Position numbers and translations under genes: made by a program. The notes under the pieces are model-generated. The model was given only the letters and a program-made list of their open reading frames with translations, searched no databases and was not told the DNA's origin. Below, piece after piece: positions 52,661 to 61,271 of a DNA stretch of 64,000 bases. The DNA comes from Gammaproteobacteria bacterium (GTDB lineage Bacteria; Pseudomonadota; Gammaproteobacteria; Pseudomonadales; UBA5518): contig JADIYI010000008.1 of the NCBI GenBank assembly GCA_016705365.1, forward strand, positions 1,736,001-1,800,000. Direction: 5' to 3'. Numbering within the stretch: the stretch's first letter is position 1; every line of letters begins with the position of its first letter.

Positions 52661-52752
52661 AGAGTAAGGGCGCAAACGGCCACGGTGCCTGAATTGAACA
52701 CAGTATAAAAAAACCTGTCGCCCGGGGAATTGCCAAAAGGCCTGACTGTTAC

Positions 52753-52767
52753 TATTTGTCGCAAATA
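52753..52767. promoter_or_regulatory. Palindrome in the divergent region before the 300-aa gene and the epimerase
   Basis: TATTTGTCGCAAATA has perfect 6-bp arms around a 3-bp centre in the 249-bp gap at 52661-52909. It is a candidate operator. The gap also contains a TATACT box facing left but no convincing promoter facing right. Confidence 0.35.
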
Positions 52768-52909
52768 AACGCCAGATTGCCACCGATGGATCGGAATCCG
52801 CGCATTGCAGCGCGCCGCGCACCCTGGAAAAGCAACGTTTGCCGCTGGCGAGCCCGGGTTTGTGCGCTAACATGACGCCCTTTGCGCTTGCGGCCCCACT
52901 GTCCCGACC

Positions 52910-53812
52910 ATGAACTCCAGACTCAAACTCCTGATCACCGGAGGCCGCGGCCGCATCGCCGGATTGCTGGGCCCTATGCTCGGGCAGCGCGGGTTCGAGG
53001 TGCAGCGCGCCTCGCGCATCGCCGACGAGCGCTTCGTGGATTACCGCGAGCTCGTTTCCCCCGCCACGCTGGCTTCCTTCGATACGGTACTTCATCTGGC
53101 ATGGAGCACGGTCCCGGCCACTGCCGAGCAGCTTCCCGGCAGCGAATGGGAAGTCGATCTGCCGTATCTCGCGCGCCTGCTGCGCGCTGCGGCACAACTG
53201 CCCGCGGCGCAGCGCCCGCACCTGGTGTTTTTCTCTTCCGGCGGCACGGTCTACGGTGAAGCGCCCGCGCCGCGCGGCAGGCGCGAAGACGATCCCTGTC
53301 ACCCCATCGGCTGGTACGGGCGCGGCAAGCTTGCCGCGGAGCAGCTGCTGAACGCGTTTGCAGTGGCTTGCGCCCTGGATTGCGCGATCCTGCGGGTTTC
53401 CAATCCCTACGGCTACCTGATGCAACCGGCCAAACCCCAGGGCCTGATCGCGCACCTGCTGGACAGCGCACGCAAGCGCCAGGGCTTCGAGGTCTGGGGC
53501 GATGGCAGCGCCACCAAGGATTACCTGTCCGCTTCCGATCTCTGTGCCGCGGTGGTCGCGGTGCTGGAGTCGCGCGCCACCGGCACCTTCAATATCGGCT
53601 CGGGCACCACCCATTCGGTCAATGAAATCATCGCGCTGGTGCGCGAGCTGAGTGGCGTCGATTTCGCGGTCCGCTATCGCGAGCCCTTTGCCTGGGACGT
53701 AAGCCACAGCCGGCTCGAGATCACGAAGATGAAGACCGTGCTCGGCTGGGAACCGCGGGTGGCGTTGCGCGCCGGCATGGCGGATTTCTGGGCGAACGGA
53801 AACAGTGGCTGA
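52910..53812 (+). CDS. NAD-dependent nucleotide-sugar epimerase/dehydratase
   Basis: A 300-residue extended SDR. The NAD-binding loop is ITGGRGRIAGLLGP, the catalytic Ser is in FFSSGGTVYGEA, and the YxxxK motif is WYGRGKLAAEQLL. NPYGYLMQPAKPQG and ATKDYLSASDLCAAV follow as in GalE-like enzymes. The product sugar is not predictable. Its location just before the polysaccharide genes suggests it supplies an activated sugar for them. It ends 13 bp before repeat R3. Confidence 0.85.
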   Translation: MNSRLKLLITGGRGRIAGLLGPMLGQRGFEVQRASRIADERFVDYRELVSPATLASFDTVLHLAWSTVPATAEQLPGSEWEVDLPYLARLLRAAAQLPAAQRPHLVFFSSGGTVYGEAPAPRGRREDDPCHPIGWYGRGKLAAEQLLNAFAVACALDCAILRVSNPYGYLMQPAKPQGLIAHLLDSARKRQGFEVWGDGSATKDYLSASDLCAAVVAVLESRATGTFNIGSGTTHSVNEIIALVRELSGVDFAVRYREPFAWDVSHSRLEITKMKTVLGWEPRVALRAGMADFWANGNSG

Positions 53813-53825
53813 ACGGCAGCGCTCA

Positions 53826-54095
53826 AAAAGGGGACAGATTTATTTTTTCGAGGGACCCGACGCAAGGCGTTTGCTGCTCTGCTCAATTGCATCTACCCCC
53901 GACGCAAGGCGCTTGCTGCTCCGCTCACTGGACTGGCTGCCCTCCGGGCTGCCCTCTCTCCGCCCGGAGCCTGCTGCGCAGTCTCCGGTCCTCGCTCGGC
54001 GCTGGTCCTTGATGTTCGCTACGCAGCAAGCGCCTTGCGTCTCGATGCCGTGCGCTCCGGTGGCGTGGACTAAGCAGAAAGCACCTTGGGTCGGG
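53826..54095 (+). repeat. Structured repeat copy R3
   Basis: The leader AAAAGGGGACAGATTTATTT starts 13 bp after the epimerase stop. The 147-bp core is 53901-54047, about 144/147 identical to R4 by eye. A forward unit starts at 53859. The reverse unit at 54023 is followed exactly 51 nt later by a degenerate unit at 54074. The element ends against a truncated methyltransferase frame. Confidence 0.85.
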
Positions 54096-54260
54096 CCGCC
54101 GCGCCACACGCCAGTCCCGACGAAATCGCCCGGTATGTCTTCGCGCGGGGCGCTCTCGCAGGCGTCGTGCAACTGTTCGATTTGGTGCGCGCCGATCTTC
54201 GTAACGCCCGAACCCGTCGCGCGCAGGGAAGCGCTGTCAGTCTGGCGCGGCGCTCGCCCC
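54096..54260 (-). pseudogene. TylF-type methyltransferase remnant cut by R3
   Basis: The minus strand reads TKIGAHQIEQLHDACESAP and then IPGDFVGTGVWRGG, resembling the start of the SAM-binding region of TylF/macrocin O-methyltransferases (PGDFxETGVWRGG). It stops at the edge of R3, and no downstream part of the gene is present. The upstream end is unclear. The rest of the gap to 54376 holds only a weak TAAGAT box (54267-54272) and the ribosome-binding site of the next gene. Confidence 0.45.
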
Positions 54261-54376
54261 GTGGGTTAAGATTGCGCGCTTCGTCAGGGGGTGTTGCGTC
54301 GGGCAACGGGCTGCGCTCCGTGTTGTGTTACCCCTCGCATTGCAGGCACGCCGCGTGCACCCAACCGGAGACCGCT

Positions 54377-56212
54377 ATGCTGGAGGCTATCCGCAGAAAG
54401 TTCAACGAAGGCTGGTATGCGGCGCGCTACAAGACGTTTCTGAAGGATTTCGACGGCACGCCATTCGACTATTACATGGCACAGGGCTGGCGTCTCGGCC
54501 ACGATCCGCATGCCGATTTCAGCGAACTGTTCTATCGCGCCGAATATGACGACGTGGCCCAGGCGCTGCAGGACGGCGCCTACTCCAGCGGCTTTCACCA
54601 CTATCTGCAGCACGGCATCGCCGAGGGCCGACTCGCGGTCCCCAAGGCGCCCCTTGGGCGCCAGTTCTACGAGCAGGCCTACTTCCATATCGATTGCGCC
54701 TATCTCGAGGCGCAGCATCGCATCGATCCCGCGCGCTACCTGTCGACCTACGACTTCTATTTCATCGAATCGCGCCGCACCGACATCGATCCCAATCCGC
54801 TCTTTTCCGAGCGCGGCTACCTTTATTTCCACCCCGACGTGGTCGAGGCGAGAAAAAACCGCGATCCGATCGTCGGCTGCGGATTCGCCCATTTCCTCAC
54901 CACCGGGCTGGCCGAGGGTCGCAGGATCTGCAGCGTCAGCGAGTTCGCGCGTCTCGCCGCGCGCCAGGCGGTCGAGGCCAACAAGCAGGCGCTGGAAAAA
55001 AATCTGCCGCAGATCACCCATCCAGTCGAAATCGAGTACATCAAGCACATCCGCGGTTACATCGACCGCTTCGACCTCGAGACCCGCGAGGAGAGCGGCC
55101 ACGGTTTCACGGTGATCGTTCCCGATTTCCTGCCGGAAATCCTGTTCGGCGGCTACCACTGCCTGTTCCGGATTCTCGAGGTGCTGAAACACGAGCACGG
55201 GCTGCGCCTGCGCCTGGTGGTGATGAAGCAGATCAACCCGGCCGATGCCTATGCCAACGTGCACCGGATGCGCCTGCAGTACCCCGGCGTGCACGAGCTG
55301 TTCGAGTCGATCGAGCACGTGCCGAATGACCGCCACCTGGTGGTGTCCGCGGGCTGGGACGTGCTGTCCTATGCCTGCCACACCCACTATCTCGCCGCGC
55401 AGATCGGCGCGCTGAGCGGTCGCTTGCCCTATTTCCTGATCCAGGACGACGAATCGGAATTTCACGGTGCCGGATCGCTGCGCAGCTTCATCCGCAGCGC
55501 CTGGGATATCCCGCATATCGGCATCTACAATTCCGCGATCCTCGTTGCGCACTTTCGCGCGATGCGCCCGCAGCAGTTCGGCGAGGGCTATCGCTGGTGC
55601 AGCTTCGAGAACGAGATCAAGTCACTCACCGACAGCCAGGCCGAGTTCATTGCCCGCCACGCGCACAAGCGCCGCCGCACCATCGTTATCTATGCGCGTC
55701 CCGAGGCCCACGCGGCGCGCAACGAGTTCGCGATCATCATGCTGTCGCTGCACAAGCTGATCGAGGACGGCGAGCTCGACCGCGACAAGTGGCGGATCCT
55801 CGGTGTCGGATCGCTGCACTATTGCGAGGCCTACGAGATCGTGCCGGGCTACAGTGTCGATATCCGGCCCAAGATGCCGGTCGACGACTACGAGAACCTG
55901 CTGAAGGAATCCGATGTCGGTATCTCGCTGATCTCCACCCCGCACCCGGGAATCATCCATTTCCAGATGGCGAGCTTCGGCCTGTCCACCGTCACCAACA
56001 CCAGCGCGATCCGCACTGCCGCAAGCCTGCGCGCGCAGTCGGCCAATATCGTGCCCTCGGCGCTGTCACTCGCGCAGATGCCCGGGCGCATCCTGCAGGC
56101 GATGCGCGACAGCGCCGATCTCGAGGCACGCTTCGCCAACGCGCAGGCGCAGCACACCGTTGACTACGCCCAGGAAATCGCCAAGGTCGCGGACTTCCTG
56201 GCACACCACTGA
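54377..56212 (+). CDS. WsaF-like glycosyltransferase
   Basis: 611 residues. The N-terminal 200 residues contain repeated FDYYMAQGWRLGHDPHADFSE / FHHYLQHGIAEGR-type units like those in large polysaccharide glycosyltransferases. The C-terminal half resembles WsaF-type rhamnosyltransferases, with HGFTVIVPDFLPEILFGG, PYFLIQDDESEFH, RRTIVIYARPEAHAARNEFAI and the donor-site region VSLISTPHPG-like ISLISTPHPGIIHFQMA. CGGAG precedes the ATG at 54377. It is flanked by inverted repeat copies R3 and R4. The sugar is unknown. Confidence 0.75.
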   Translation: MLEAIRRKFNEGWYAARYKTFLKDFDGTPFDYYMAQGWRLGHDPHADFSELFYRAEYDDVAQALQDGAYSSGFHHYLQHGIAEGRLAVPKAPLGRQFYEQAYFHIDCAYLEAQHRIDPARYLSTYDFYFIESRRTDIDPNPLFSERGYLYFHPDVVEARKNRDPIVGCGFAHFLTTGLAEGRRICSVSEFARLAARQAVEANKQALEKNLPQITHPVEIEYIKHIRGYIDRFDLETREESGHGFTVIVPDFLPEILFGGYHCLFRILEVLKHEHGLRLRLVVMKQINPADAYANVHRMRLQYPGVHELFESIEHVPNDRHLVVSAGWDVLSYACHTHYLAAQIGALSGRLPYFLIQDDESEFHGAGSLRSFIRSAWDIPHIGIYNSAILVAHFRAMRPQQFGEGYRWCSFENEIKSLTDSQAEFIARHAHKRRRTIVIYARPEAHAARNEFAIIMLSLHKLIEDGELDRDKWRILGVGSLHYCEAYEIVPGYSVDIRPKMPVDDYENLLKESDVGISLISTPHPGIIHFQMASFGLSTVTNTSAIRTAASLRAQSANIVPSALSLAQMPGRILQAMRDSADLEARFANAQAQHTVDYAQEIAKVADFLAHH

Positions 56213-56244
56213 GCAGCACGCAAGCCGATGACACTCCCTGAATA

Positions 56245-56482
56245 CGCAAGGTGCTTGCCGCGCAGACATCAGGTTGACGATTACCCGAGTGGATCGCACC
56301 ACATCGAGACGCAAGGCGCTTGCTGCGCAGCGAACATAAAGGACCAGCGCCGAGCGAGGACCGGAGACTGCGCAGCAGGCTCCGGGCGGAGAGAGGGCAG
56401 CCCGGAGGGCCGCCAGTCCAGTGAGCGGAGCAGCAAGCGCCTTGCGTCGGGCCGTTCTCCAGTGAGCGGGCCAGCAACTGCC
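56245..56482 (-). repeat. Structured repeat copy R4 (inverted)
   Basis: The 147-bp core at 56302-56448 is the reverse complement of the R1-R3 core, differing from R2 at two positions by eye. Extra units lie at 56245 (CGCAAGGTGCTTGCCGC) and around 56470 (CAGCAACTGCCTTGCGTC). No GGGGACAG leader is present on this copy. It fills most of the 344-bp gap between the glycosyltransferase and the sulfotransferase. Confidence 0.85.
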
Positions 56483-56556
56483 TTGCGTCGGACCACTGCA
56501 GCAGCGCCATGCACAGGAGCGCGGCATCACCGCCCCGACCCCACCCGAGGAGCACG

Positions 56557-57330
56557 ATGAGTACCGAAGCAAAAGGTTTCGTGATCCACTCCACCGCAAG
56601 ATCGGGATCGACCTTCATCATTGTCACGCTGCGCAAGCATCCGCAGATCATGGCCCGTGCCGATGTGTTCGCCAACAAGGTGCTGCCGGGCGGAATGGAA
56701 CAGACCGCGGACAACCAGATCGCGTTTCTGCGCAAGTACTGGCGCAGCTACCGCAAGGATGCCCCGATCGCGACCGATGTCGCGCGCGGATTCAAGGTGC
56801 AGATCCTGCGTTCCGAGCCGCAACTCAAGGCCGTCGGGCGCTTCATCAAGGTGTGCGCTGATTACGATGGCGCGCGCTTTTTCCTGTACCGGCGCAACCG
56901 CGTCAAGCAGATCGTCTCGGTGTTGCGGGCGCGCGAGCGCAAGCGGGTATCCGGTCCTGGCGCCGTGGGGGCCGCGCAATTGCGCGATGAAAAGCTCGCC
57001 GGAGGGCTCGGGCAATCGCAAAAAATACGGATCAACCCGGTGCAACTGGAGGTCATGCTCGAGACCCTCGAGAACGATTACCTGCTGCTCGACAACATCC
57101 GCGGCAAGACCCCGGGTGGGGTCGAGCTGGTCTACGAAGACGCGCTGAATGACCGCCAGGCCTTCTTCGAGCGCATCTTTGCCGCGATCGGCGTGGCCTC
57201 GATCGACGTCACCGACAACGACCAGACGAAGAAGATCACCGGCGCCAAGCTGCGGGATGCGATCCTCAACCACGATGAAGTGCTCGAATATTTTTCCGCT
57301 ACCGGATACGCCCCGCAGCTGGCCGAATAG
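56557..57330 (+). CDS. Sulfotransferase-like protein (Stf0/LPS type)
   Basis: 257 residues with a PAPS-binding loop at the N-terminus, FVIHSTARSGSTFIIVTL. A helical middle includes RFFLYRRNRVKQIVSVLRARE, which suits the 3'-phosphate-binding segment. ELVYEDALNDRQAFFERIFAAIGV matches the C-terminal part of bacterial carbohydrate sulfotransferases. GAGGAG precedes the ATG at 56557. The neighbouring capsule genes suggest a polysaccharide acceptor (inference). Confidence 0.75.
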   Translation: MSTEAKGFVIHSTARSGSTFIIVTLRKHPQIMARADVFANKVLPGGMEQTADNQIAFLRKYWRSYRKDAPIATDVARGFKVQILRSEPQLKAVGRFIKVCADYDGARFFLYRRNRVKQIVSVLRARERKRVSGPGAVGAAQLRDEKLAGGLGQSQKIRINPVQLEVMLETLENDYLLLDNIRGKTPGGVELVYEDALNDRQAFFERIFAAIGVASIDVTDNDQTKKITGAKLRDAILNHDEVLEYFSATGYAPQLAE

Positions 57331-57385
57331 CACGCGTTGCGAAGCGCACAGAGAGCCCTGATCCCTTGATACACGAGCCTTGCCC

Positions 57386-58423
57386 ATGAGCCTGCCCGCA
57401 CTGCGAATCCCGAAACTCATCCTGCATATCGGGATGTACAAGACCGGAACCACCTCGATCCAGGAATTCCTGTGTGCACGCGAGGCGGAACTGGCGCGCG
57501 CGGGTGTGCTCTACCCCAAAGCCTGTCGCCACATGAGAGGCATGCCGATCCCGGGCCACCACGCGGTCGCCGCGGCGGTGGCCGCACTCGGCAACTCGAG
57601 CGATGGCGGTCGGCTGTGGCAGTCGCCCGATATGGCGCAATTGCGGGCCGAGGCCGAGGCCTGCGCGCCGCAGGCCCTGCTGCTCTCGGCCGAGGATTTC
57701 TGCTCGCTGGAGAACCCGGCACTGCTCGGTTCCGCGTTCGCCGCCGATGAGGTGCTGGTGCTGATGAGCGTCAGGAACCAGGCCGATTTCGTCAACGCGA
57801 TGTACTACACCATGGTCGGGCATGTGCGGGCGCTGCTCGGTCCGCGGGAGTACCTTGCCGACAAGCTGCTGCGGGTGCTCGACTATCAGCGCATCGCGAG
57901 CCGTTGGCAGGCCGCATTCCCGCAGACGCGGGTCGTGGTCCAGAGCTATGAAAAGGGCGCGCCGGCGCGCCAGGACGCGGTGCGCAATTTCATCGTGAGC
58001 GCGGGGCTCGGGGCGGCGCTGAACGTCCCGACGCAACGCGCCTCGCGTCACCCCACGCTGCCCGCCTGTGCCACCCGGGTGCTGCACGAGATGCTGCTGC
58101 TCGGGGTGGCAGAGGACGAGTTCCTGACGATCTACAAATGGGCGCATCTCGTCTACGGCGACAAGGTGCCGCTGCGCAGCCGTCAGTGTCTCTCGCCGGC
58201 ACAGATCGCAGCGATTGCCGGCAGCGATTTCGAAGCCTCCAACCGGCTGCTGCGCCGCGAGTTCATGGACGGCGTCGATGCGTCGCCGTTCGCGACCCCC
58301 GCGCCGGCGCCCGGGGTCGAGGCAGAGCCCGATTATTTTGCCGAGAACGGATTCGCGCTGGCGGTCAGGCAACTGATTCTCGACGGCGCCCGGCTGGGTC
58401 GCAAATCGAATCTGGGCCTGTAG
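57386..58423 (+). CDS. Sulfotransferase-like protein
   Basis: About 345 residues. KLILHIGMYKTGTTSIQEFLCAREAEL is the P-loop-like PAPS motif found in bacterial proteins of capsule and exopolysaccharide loci. VLVLMSVRNQADFVNAMYYTMV and RVVVQSYEKGA follow the same fold. A start at ATG 57386 is preferred over the TTG at 57380. It follows the first sulfotransferase by 55 bp. The 230-bp gap after it contains only a TATGAT box (58544-58549) with a poor -35. Confidence 0.7.
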   Translation: MSLPALRIPKLILHIGMYKTGTTSIQEFLCAREAELARAGVLYPKACRHMRGMPIPGHHAVAAAVAALGNSSDGGRLWQSPDMAQLRAEAEACAPQALLLSAEDFCSLENPALLGSAFAADEVLVLMSVRNQADFVNAMYYTMVGHVRALLGPREYLADKLLRVLDYQRIASRWQAAFPQTRVVVQSYEKGAPARQDAVRNFIVSAGLGAALNVPTQRASRHPTLPACATRVLHEMLLLGVAEDEFLTIYKWAHLVYGDKVPLRSRQCLSPAQIAAIAGSDFEASNRLLRREFMDGVDASPFATPAPAPGVEAEPDYFAENGFALAVRQLILDGARLGRKSNLGL

Positions 58424-58543
58424 ATCGCGCCCACGGATCGCGCGCCGGGGCCCAACGGCAGCGCGCCGGAGTGCCCGGGCCAGCCGTTGTGAAGAGCGGC
58501 AATCCGCACGCCATCCCTCATTCCCCTGTATCGGCATAGCAGG

Positions 58544-58549
58544 TATGAT
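58544..58549 (+). promoter_or_regulatory. Candidate -10 box for the capsule export operon
   Basis: TATGAT lies 104 bp before kpsM in the only sizeable gap ahead of the export genes. The sequence 17 bp upstream (TTCCCC) is a weak -35. No other element is evident in 58424-58653. Confidence 0.3.
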
Positions 58550-58653
58550 CCCCGGCCAAGCCAGGTGATGAGGGATCGAACGCTTCATCGGATCAAGAAG
58601 GATCGCGTCACCGCTGGTGATTGATCAACCGCTGGAAAAATCCACAGCTCCCA

Positions 58654-59445
58654 ATGCCTGAAGTCATCCCGCGCAGCGCTTTCGTCATCACCCTCTCGGT
58701 GTGGAAGGCGCTGCTGCTGCGCGAGGCCCTGGGGCGTCTGTTCGGGCGCCGCGCGGCGTGGTTCTGGCTGCTGCTCGAACCGCTGTTTCATGTCGGCTAC
58801 CTGATGCTGATCTTCACCGTGGTGCGGGTGCGTCATGTCGGTGGCATCGCGACGGCGTTGTGGATCATGATCGGGCTGGTCGCGTATTTCATGTTCCAGC
58901 GTGCGAGCCGCCAGTCGATGAACGCGGTCGGGGCCAATTTCCCGCTGTTCGTCTATCGCCAGGTGCTGCCGGTCGACTCGGTGCTGGTGCGCGCGGGCCT
59001 CGAGGGCGTCATCATGATCGTGGTCTGCGTGCTGCTGTTTGCCGGTGGCGGACTGTTCGGACTCGCGGTGATCCCGGCCGATCCGCTGCTGGTGCTGGAG
59101 GCGCTGTTCGGCATGTGGCTGCTCGGTCTCGGTCTCGGTGCCTCGGCCTCGGTGGCGGTCGAGATGGTGCCCGAATTCGGGCGCCTGCTGAGCATGCTGA
59201 TGCGCCCGCTCTACATCCTGTCCGGGGTGATCTTTCCGGTTGCCTCGATCCCCCCGCCCTACCGCGACTGGTTGCTGCTCAACCCGATGGTGCACGGCAT
59301 CGACGCGGTGCGGCTCGGTTTCGCGCCGTACTATCACGAAGTGCCCGGTCTCAGCGTTTCCTACCTGTACCTGTGCGCGCTCAGCCTGCTGCTGCTCGGG
59401 CTGTCGCTGCAGATCGCCTTCGCCAAGCGGATGGTGACGCAATGA
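58654..59445 (+). CDS. kpsM: Capsule/polysaccharide ABC exporter permease
   Basis: 263 residues with six predicted membrane helices in the ABC-2 pattern. The N-terminal cytoplasmic WKALLLREALGRLFGRRAAWFWLLLEPLFH and the final LLLNPMVHGIDAVRLGF are typical of KpsM/Wzm permeases. The ATG at 58654 is preferred over the TTG at 58621. The stop overlaps the kpsT start by 4 bp. It should form the inner-membrane channel for a finished polysaccharide chain. Confidence 0.88.
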   Translation: MPEVIPRSAFVITLSVWKALLLREALGRLFGRRAAWFWLLLEPLFHVGYLMLIFTVVRVRHVGGIATALWIMIGLVAYFMFQRASRQSMNAVGANFPLFVYRQVLPVDSVLVRAGLEGVIMIVVCVLLFAGGGLFGLAVIPADPLLVLEALFGMWLLGLGLGASASVAVEMVPEFGRLLSMLMRPLYILSGVIFPVASIPPPYRDWLLLNPMVHGIDAVRLGFAPYYHEVPGLSVSYLYLCALSLLLLGLSLQIAFAKRMVTQ

Positions 59446-60107
59446 TCGTGGTGCAGGACGTGTACAAGCGCTACCAGACCGCGCACGGCCCCGGGCCGTG
59501 GGTGCTCGAAGGGGTCAATTTCACGATTCCGCCGCGCACCAATGTGGGCCTGATCGGTGGCAACGGGGCCGGCAAATCGACCCTGCTGCGTTTGATCGGC
59601 GGCATTGACCAGCCCACGCGCGGGCATATCGAACGCCGTTGTCGCGTATCATGGCCGATGGGTCGGGGCGGCGGCTTGCAGAATGCACTGTCCGGCCGAC
59701 AGAATGCGAAATTCGTGTGCCGCATCCACGGTCATGAGGACGATATGCACGAGCGCCTCGAGGGGATCCAGCAGTTTGCCGCGCTCGGTCGCTCCTTCGA
59801 TGAGCCGGTGAAGACCTACTCCTCGGGCATGAAATCGCGGTTGCAGTTTGCGCTGTCGCTGGCCTTCGATTTCGAAGTCTATATCTCCGACGAGGTCACG
59901 GCGGCCGGCGATGCCGCGTTTCGCCGCAAGGCCTCGCTCGCGTTTCGCGAGCTGGTGGACCGTGCCGGGCTGATCATGGTCTCGCACGGCGAGGAAATGC
60001 TGAAACAATTCTGCTCGGCAGGCATCCTGCTGAGCGGCGGCAAGGCCTACTGGTTCGATGCGATCGACGACGCACTCGCGGCCTACAGGAAAAGTATCGC
60101 GGCATGA
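59442..60107 (+). CDS. kpsT: Capsule/polysaccharide ABC exporter ATPase
   Basis: A 221-residue ATPase. Walker A is GGNGAGKST, the signature TYSSGMKSRLQFALSLAFDF, Walker B VYISDEVTAAGD and the switch His is in VSHGEE. There is no C-terminal carbohydrate-binding domain, so it is the KpsT (group 2 capsule) type rather than Wzt. ATGA overlaps join it to kpsM and to the kpsE-like gene. Confidence 0.9.
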   Translation: MIVVQDVYKRYQTAHGPGPWVLEGVNFTIPPRTNVGLIGGNGAGKSTLLRLIGGIDQPTRGHIERRCRVSWPMGRGGGLQNALSGRQNAKFVCRIHGHEDDMHERLEGIQQFAALGRSFDEPVKTYSSGMKSRLQFALSLAFDFEVYISDEVTAAGDAAFRRKASLAFRELVDRAGLIMVSHGEEMLKQFCSAGILLSGGKAYWFDAIDDALAAYRKSIAA

Positions 60108-61267
60108 ACAAATCGCTGAAATACACACCGCCCCGGCTCGATACGTCGCAGGCCACGGCGTTCGCGCGCAAGCTGTTCGCGCCGGCGGATCTGCAGCGCA
60201 ATATTTTTGCCGGCGCGCTGCTGCTGTCGCTGCTGGCGGCATTCTACTGGCTGCTGATCGCCTCGGACCGTTACGTCTCGGAGGCGCACATCATCATCCA
60301 GCGCACCGACCTGGTCAGCGGACAGACCGTGGATTTCTCGGGACTGCTCGGCAACGTCGGCGGCAACACGGCCGACCAACTGCTGCTGCGCGATCACCTG
60401 CTGTCGCTCGACATGCTGCGCGCGCTCGATGAAAAGCTCGACCTGCGCGCACACTACAGCAACTGGCGGCGCGATCCGCTGTCGCGGATGTGGTTCGAGG
60501 ACACCCCGATCGAGAAGTTTCAGGACTATTTCCTCGGGCGGGTGAACGTGGATTTCGACGAGTACACCGGGGTGCTGGTGATCAAGGCGCAGGCCTACGA
60601 TCCCGATACCGCGCACGCGATCGCCGCGCTGATGGTCGAGGAGGGCGAGCGGCACATGAATGCGATGGCGCACGAACTCGCCAACGAGCAGGTCGCGTTC
60701 CTCGAGCGCCAGGTCGCCGCCATGAGCAAGCGGGCCATGAAAGCCCGCCAGGCCGTGCTGGCCTTCCAGAACAGCAACAGCCTGGCCTCGCCGGCTGCCG
60801 CCGCGCAGACGCTCGAAGGCATCATCGCGCGGCTCGAGTCACAACTCACCGACCTGCAGACCCGCCGCGGCGCGATGCTCGGTTACCTGGTGTCCGACAG
60901 CCCGAGCATCACCGAGATCGATCTGGAGATCGGCGCGACGCGTGACCAGATTGCCCGCGAGCAGGCCAAGCTCGCCTCCCCCGACGGCAATACACTGAAC
61001 CGCACCATCGAGGAATTCCAGCGTATCGAGGCCGATGCGGGATTCGCCGACGATGTTTACAAGACCTCGCTGGTCGCGCTCGAGAAAGGTCGCATCGAGG
61101 CCACCCGCACCTTGAAGAAAGTCTCGGTGCTGCAGAAGCCGAGCCAGCCGGAATACCCGCTGCAGCCACGGCGCATCTACAACGCCATCGTATTCCTGCT
61201 GGTCAGCCTGTTGCTGGCCGGCGTGCTGAATCTCGTTGCCGTCATCATCCGCGATCACAGGGACTGA
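60104..61267 (+). CDS. kpsE: Capsule export inner-membrane protein (KpsE-like)
   Basis: 387 residues with an N-terminal membrane helix (IFAGALLLSLLAAFYWLLI), a long periplasmic coiled-coil domain and a C-terminal helix (IVFLLVSLLLAGVLNLVAVII). SDRYVSEAHIIIQRTD near residue 50 and KPSQPEYPLQPRRIYNAI before the last helix are family marks of KpsE/Wzz-like polysaccharide co-polymerases. It would bridge the ABC exporter to the outer-membrane channel. Confidence 0.85.
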   Translation: MNKSLKYTPPRLDTSQATAFARKLFAPADLQRNIFAGALLLSLLAAFYWLLIASDRYVSEAHIIIQRTDLVSGQTVDFSGLLGNVGGNTADQLLLRDHLLSLDMLRALDEKLDLRAHYSNWRRDPLSRMWFEDTPIEKFQDYFLGRVNVDFDEYTGVLVIKAQAYDPDTAHAIAALMVEEGERHMNAMAHELANEQVAFLERQVAAMSKRAMKARQAVLAFQNSNSLASPAAAAQTLEGIIARLESQLTDLQTRRGAMLGYLVSDSPSITEIDLEIGATRDQIAREQAKLASPDGNTLNRTIEEFQRIEADAGFADDVYKTSLVALEKGRIEATRTLKKVSVLQKPSQPEYPLQPRRIYNAIVFLLVSLLLAGVLNLVAVIIRDHRD

Positions 61268-61271
61268 ACAC

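Noticed and set aside
54086..54376. 97-codon N-terminal extension of the WsaF-like protein
   Set aside because: It starts in repeat-adjacent sequence, has Arg/Ser-rich shadow composition, and overlaps the TylF-like remnant; the ATG at 54377 has its own ribosome-binding site.
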